This document shows, one piece after another, positions 60,001-64,000 of a DNA stretch of 64,000 nucleotides. Source of the DNA: Gloeophyllum trabeum ATCC 11539. Lineage: Eukaryota; Basidiomycota; Agaricomycetes; Gloeophyllales; Gloeophyllaceae. Numbering within the stretch: position 1 is the first letter of the stretch; every line of letters begins with the position of its first letter. The DNA is taken from positions 498,014 through 562,013 of the forward strand of contig NW_006920417.1 in assembly GCF_000344685.1 (NCBI RefSeq), given 5' to 3'. The translations under genes and the position numbers were made by a program. The notes beneath the pieces were generated by a model, which searched no databases, had not been told where the DNA came from, and saw only the letters and a program-made list of their open reading frames with translations.

Positions 60001-62332
60001 GCAGCTGAGCGCTGAGCCTGGAAATGAATCGAGCGTGACATGACAGGCGGCGACACAGCAAAGCAGGGCGACGGAAAAGGAAGGAGGAGGAAGCGAAAGA
60101 GAAGTGCCAGAGAAAGGAATGTCGTGTCGCCCAATGTCGTGATTGATAGCGTCCGGTTCCCATCGGACCGTCGAGATACCGGTCACCCGCGGACGTTGGG
60201 CATGGGGCGGGGAGCCCTGCAAGCCGGTGGTGTCCTATCGAGGTGCGGGCGGAGAGCCGAGGTGGGTTTAGCAATTCACGAGACTACAGCGGACATCCAC
60301 CGTAGCATTTCGAGGAGGAGCGGTGTGGCTGTCGGGAAGAGGGCGAGTGGCCGCAGAGTGGGGAGAGTCGGGGGCTGTCAGGATACTCTGATAGGCCAAT
60401 GGGAGCCCGAGCATCACTGACGTAGGCCACGGATCGAGACTCTGTCTCGGGGGCAGAGGCAGCGACGTCATGGCTTCTCCTGCCTTGGAGGCGTTCGACA
60501 GCTTCGGCGTTGTTTTAGATTTGGGCTGGACTGGGTCGACGCTACTTCACCTTTACATCCGGATGTAAGTATCATGGGACGCAATCATAAATCAATATAC
60601 AAACCACAAAGACGCCGCTGGTCACATTGGCCGGGCTTTACGCAAACCAGAAACTTTCTTGTTCGTCGCCTCAAAGACCGAAGCTAGCTCTATTGGACAA
60701 CAAGCGAAATACAAGACGGAAGCAAGACAGGCAGGAACAGATTGAGAAGGCGTAGCAGGGGTCGAAACAGGCAAGTCCTTGTTCGTACAGATGACCCACC
60801 TCGGCAACGCTTGGCGACTTGTCGTGATTGGTTTCGCAGAGGCAATTCCTACCGAGGAAATACTTCGACTTCGGCGAGAAGTTGGGCACTGCTGCCATGG
60901 CACGCATGACATAGGCGAGCGTCCAGCCCCGTCCATTCTCCTGCTGCGAGACAGCGGCTCCTGACAAGAATAGCGAGTCGCAATTGCCCTCCCAACTGAT
61001 TGTCAGTGGCCGGGCCCTATCAAGCCATCACCGGTGTGTATCATCTCCTCGCTGTCCCCTGTTGGATATGTCTCTCCGCTCCACAGAGCCCAGACTCGCT
61101 ATCTGCATTCCCCATCTCCAACGTCGAAGCCCTTACCGCCCCCGCCGACCGCGGCACGTCGCCTCTTCAAGTTCACCCGCCGGCTCACGCCCGGGCACAA
61201 TCCCTCCGCGCGCTGGCCCTCCGCACAGGAGCAGGGCCAATCACGTACCTCGCCCATGTGCTTCCTGGAGTTTTTCCGAGCCCAGACACTCGGCCCGCCC
61301 CCCCCTCCCCTCCTCCCCCAGAAATTATTTCAGATCAGTGCAATTCCTCGTAGCCGACGATTTCAACTGCACGCCCGCACCACGCCAATTATCAACTGAT
61401 ATAACCCTGCATTTTCCAGATGGTGTGCTCGGTCAGCCTATCGCGCGGCATGCATGATGTCGATGATACCCCGACTGGTTTCCGAGCTGCCTTGAACGGT
61501 TCACGCGCGGTAGCGACAGGATCGTCGGCCGCGCGCACGCCTCGACGCCAATTACCCTCAGAAACTTCTCCCATTCAAATATCCACGAGCGAGTGCGGAT
61601 CCGGATCCAGCGTCGTCCCTTCCCGCACCCGCCTGCCCAATTATATAATTAGCTCACGTCGTCTCCTTGTTTCAACCACCCAGCGTGATCACCTCTCCCC
61701 GGTCTGGACTCGCTCCCACCCACTTGACGTATCACGCATGCACATTCGCGTCGCCATGATGTATCATATGTAGTTTCACTAGTCACAGATGTATGCAGAC
61801 GGACAAAACAATGCGATTAACCTCGTCCCTATCGATAACCATATGTACGCTAGGATGTGATGTGTGTGATATGCGGCAGGAACGACAACGACTAGGATTG
61901 GATGTGCAAAACGTACAGACAGCGAAAGCTTACAACGACGACAAAGTAAAAAAGAGGACGCGGTTGGATATCAATGGTATGGACCCATGCACGTACAGGG
62001 GTAAATTCCAAGTCCAAGACCACCAAAAACCAAGTCCTTGAGATGATGCGCTCCAAAAAGACGGCAACGCCAAACAACAGAGAAATCCAACTAATAAACA
62101 GGTCCGTATCGTAGAGCCCCCCAGGAATCGAAAAGATGTTGACGTAGTAGTACAGTGTTGACCGATAAAAGTACAAATTATACATGCTTGCTTTGCGACC
62201 GAGATGATGAGCCTGAGGAGAAATAGATTATAAACATTTTGAGGGTCGTTGCCGACGGGTCCGACGACAGAGGGAGGGAGACATAGAAAGACCGGTCCTA
62301 GCGAGAGCCGCCGCCCGACCATCCATCATCCA
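54054..62332. other. 8.3 kb gene-poor, unresolved region
   Basis: I could assign no gene with a family match here. Open frames are short, overlap on both strands and mostly lack paired splice sites that extend them. Some hydrophobic stretches on the minus strand near 54433-55553 may be part of a membrane-protein gene. Short minus-strand stretches near 56178 (LKHLSSSGSNFVSSSLYPE followed by a GTAAGT donor) look coding but could not be joined. Segments 59000-59160 and 61130-61330 are markedly GC- or C-rich. Segment 61900-62330 is the 3' flank of the next gene. It may hold rapidly evolving multi-exon genes or decayed sequence. Confidence 0.4.
54433..55553 (-). pseudogene. Possible degraded membrane-protein gene
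   Basis: The minus strand reads hydrophobic segments in several frames: CLWPRAVYVLLKLLGMLSL near 55500, a long hydrophobic run near 55250 and VLPPAVLAFGGSVIYGYL near 54660. The opening LNWEEE...LWPR is loosely like the DUF6533 signature. I could not join them with consistent introns into one frame, and the catalytic or diagnostic motifs of any family are missing. It may be a pseudogene of the DUF6533 type, a fragmented real gene, or chance. Confidence 0.25.
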
Positions 62333-64000
62333 TTAAACGTGAGTTCGCGTAAGAGGCCATGCGTTCGTGACAGGGACAATAAGTAAGGTATCGATGCGCG
62401 TGAGGTATGGATGGCGATGATGATGCGTGAGTGGATGAGGTGTATGCGTCAAATCGTGATGATAGATAGGCGATGGATGGATGAGGGCGGACGAGCTTGA
62501 AAACCAGGAGAGGGTATCATGAATGATGGTATCGCGATGAGGAGATGCCGGATGAAGCCAATGCTGAGCCAAGACCAGAAAGCCGAACCCGAGGACGACG
62601 AGGGAGAACGCGAGAGAACCTAACCACGGAAGACCTCCTTGCCCGGGAACAAGAAGAGACGCTTGGGCTCGCAGACGTCGACCTCGACTTCGACCTCCTT
62701 CTCCTCCCCATCGACGATCTTCCTCTCCTTCCTCTTCACCTTCTTGACGGGAAGAGGCATGGCAGGGTAAGTCAGCAGATTGTCGTATGACCACGTCCGG
62801 GCTGTGCGACCGCATATAGTCAGCTACCGCCTCTCGCTGCAGCAGACAACAGGGTGACTCACTCTCGACAGTCGGCCGCTTCGGTGCGGGCAAGCTACCG
62901 CTCTCGCTGCCGCAGGAGAAGGTCGGGGTTGTTTCTGAACTACCACCAACGAGAAGCTTCTCCTTGCGTTCACGCTCGCGCTCTTCCTTGCCTTTACATC
63001 GGCTGCTCTCACTTCTCCAGCCGTACTCGCTAGCGCTGTCCTCCAGCGACTCGCATTCCTCCTGCACCTCACCCATCATCAGCTCGCTGCCAACCCTGCT
63101 TAGAGGACTGCGGATGCTCGGAATTGAGCCGAAGCTCCTCCTCGAGCTCGAAGGATACCAGGACGCGGTCGTGGCCGACGACGCGTAAGATGAAGGCGGT
63201 GACCGCGAGACCATCTTTACGTCGGGCACGAGGAGTTTCCCCTCCGCGCCCGGCTTCACCAACTTGACTTCCCTCCTCCGCACACCCGCCGAGGGCAAGC
63301 TCCGGCTACCGAGGAGCGAGTCCTCAACGGCACTCGGCGACGTCGAGCAGAGACTCGTGAACGACGGGTTGTACTGGAGAGAAACGCGACTCTCGCTCCT
63401 CTTCGAGTGACTGAGCGGGTATTTCTCGTAGAGCTCGTCGACCGCCTTGCGAGCGCCGCCATCGAGACTCTGAGTCGATGCCCGGAGATCAGGCACGCCC
63501 GCGTCGCTCAGGGTAGAGCAGACGCCGCGGCTGCGATGTGGGCTGGCAGCGAAGCCACCGTAAGCACGCTCAATGCCCTCCTCGGCGCGCTTGCCAACCG
63601 TAGACGGGTCCATGGGCTTTGCAAAGGAATAGACGTCAGCGCGCCACGCGTCGCTGCCATCTGTCCAGCCAGGGATCGGCTTCCTCTCCCGCTCGCGTTG
63701 CATAACGTCTGCTCTCGAATCCTTGTCGGAGCGCTTAGCGGGGCGCAGAGTCTCCGAAATTCGGCGAGCGGCCATCATGATGCCAGATTGGTACGAGTCG
63801 TGGCTGGAAGGGGAGGAAGAGAGCGTCGACGTGGGAGAGGCAGGTGTCAGAAGGGGAGGAGCGGGCGGAATAGGGGGAAAGTCGTAGATCCTCGCGAGGG
63901 TCGCGAGGTGTTTCGGGAGACAAGACGACTCGGTGTGTTGTGATTTGGGGCGTGTGGATGCTGGGGAGACGTCCGAGTCGGAGGAAGGCGGAGAGCGGGA
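62333..64000 (-). CDS. Ser-rich protein with C-terminal membrane helix (5' end outside window)
   Basis: The minus-strand frame is open from the window end (64000) to a stop at 62333, at least 550 residues; an ATG at 63778 is inside the frame but upstream codons are also open and gene-like (LPKHLATLARIYDFPPIPPA). The protein is rich in Ser, Arg, Pro and Glu, for example SSYASSATTASWYPSSSRRS. A likely helix, LGSLAFSLVVLGFGFLVLAQ, lies near the C-terminus, followed by a His-rich tail. A GTGAGT donor near 62863 and a CAAG acceptor near 62741 could remove an intron without breaking the frame. No known domain was recognised. Confidence 0.6.
   Translation of the reverse strand, partial: SRSPPSSDSDVSPASTRPKSQHTESSCLPKHLATLARIYDFPPIPPAPPLLTPASPTSTLSSSPSSHDSYQSGIMMAARRISETLRPAKRSDKDSRADVMQRERERKPIPGWTDGSDAWRADVYSFAKPMDPSTVGKRAEEGIERAYGGFAASPHRSRGVCSTLSDAGVPDLRASTQSLDGGARKAVDELYEKYPLSHSKRSESRVSLQYNPSFTSLCSTSPSAVEDSLLGSRSLPSAGVRRREVKLVKPGAEGKLLVPDVKMVSRSPPSSYASSATTASWYPSSSRRSFGSIPSIRSPLSRVGSELMMGEVQEECESLEDSASEYGWRSESSRCKGKEERERERKEKLLVGGSSETTPTFSCGSESGSLPAPKRPTVESESPCCLLQREAVADYMRSHSPDVVIRQSADLPCHASSRQEGEEEGEEDRRWGGEGGRSRGRRLRAQASLLVPGQGGLPWLGSLAFSLVVLGFGFLVLAQHWLHPASPHRDTIIHDTLSWFSSSSALIHPSPIYHHDLTHTPHPLTHHHRHPYLTRIDTLLIVPVTNAWPLTRTHV

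Noticed and set aside
61420..61773. 117-codon plus-strand frame upstream of the window-end gene's 3' side
   Set aside because: It has no domain, no splice partner and lies in the C-rich unresolved region.
1..64000. CRISPR arrays, bacterial operons, phage genes or prokaryotic terminators
   Set aside because: The window is eukaryotic. No spaced identical short repeats or prokaryotic gene layout were found.

Overview
The window is nuclear DNA of a filamentous basidiomycete, most likely an Agaricomycete. Genes are compact and closely spaced. They are broken by many introns, mostly 47-70 bp, with GT-AG borders. Several families typical of mushroom-forming fungi are present: a DUF6533 seven-helix membrane protein, short Kre9/Knh1-like secreted proteins, a BTB-domain protein and a basidiomycete-style stress protein. 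There is no bacterial-type operon structure. I rebuilt the exon structures by hand; for nearly every gene the exon sum is a multiple of three and the joined protein matches its family. Layout: 1-6.7 kb is a mobile-element nest with no host gene. It holds two ~450 bp direct repeats, degenerate repeats, and a young 2.7 kb element with two nearly identical 500 bp terminal inverted repeats and an 8 bp target duplication. From 6.7 to 20.9 kb is housekeeping: tRNA-Glu, SNIP1/Pml1 splicing factor, a C2H2 zinc-finger protein, a second tRNA-Glu, mitoribosomal mS41, MON1, a BTB protein, guanine deaminase, EMC8/9, an EBP-type sterol isomerase and a LEA-like protein. From 21.3 to 23.3 kb are two tandem Kre9-like secreted proteins. 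From 24.0 to 39.1 kb two convergent, diverged Rif1-like genes flank a cyclopropane-fatty-acid-synthase-like gene (with two GC-AG introns), a third tRNA-Glu and a DUF1275 membrane protein. From 39.5 to 54.1 kb are an S9 peptidase (DPP5-like), an unknown Ser-rich protein, MRT4 and DOHH on a 72 bp divergent promoter, a small membrane protein, an H1/H5 winged-helix protein, the DUF6533 protein, a coiled-coil protein and FKBP12. From 54.1 to 62.3 kb is gene-poor and unresolved. The last 1.7 kb is the 3' part of a Ser-rich gene that runs off the window. Working together: several genes serve translation (MRT4 and DOHH head to head, mS41, three tRNA-Glu), membrane biogenesis and sterol metabolism (EMC8/9, EBP), and vacuolar traffic (MON1). 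The standout is the Rif1 pair. Both predicted proteins carry an N-terminal KEN box, an RVxF-like site (canonical in one, degenerate in the other) and a SILK motif (PP1 docking), and both promoters contain MluI cell-cycle boxes. This suggests two cell-cycle-controlled Rif1/PP1 regulators encoded 5 kb apart.
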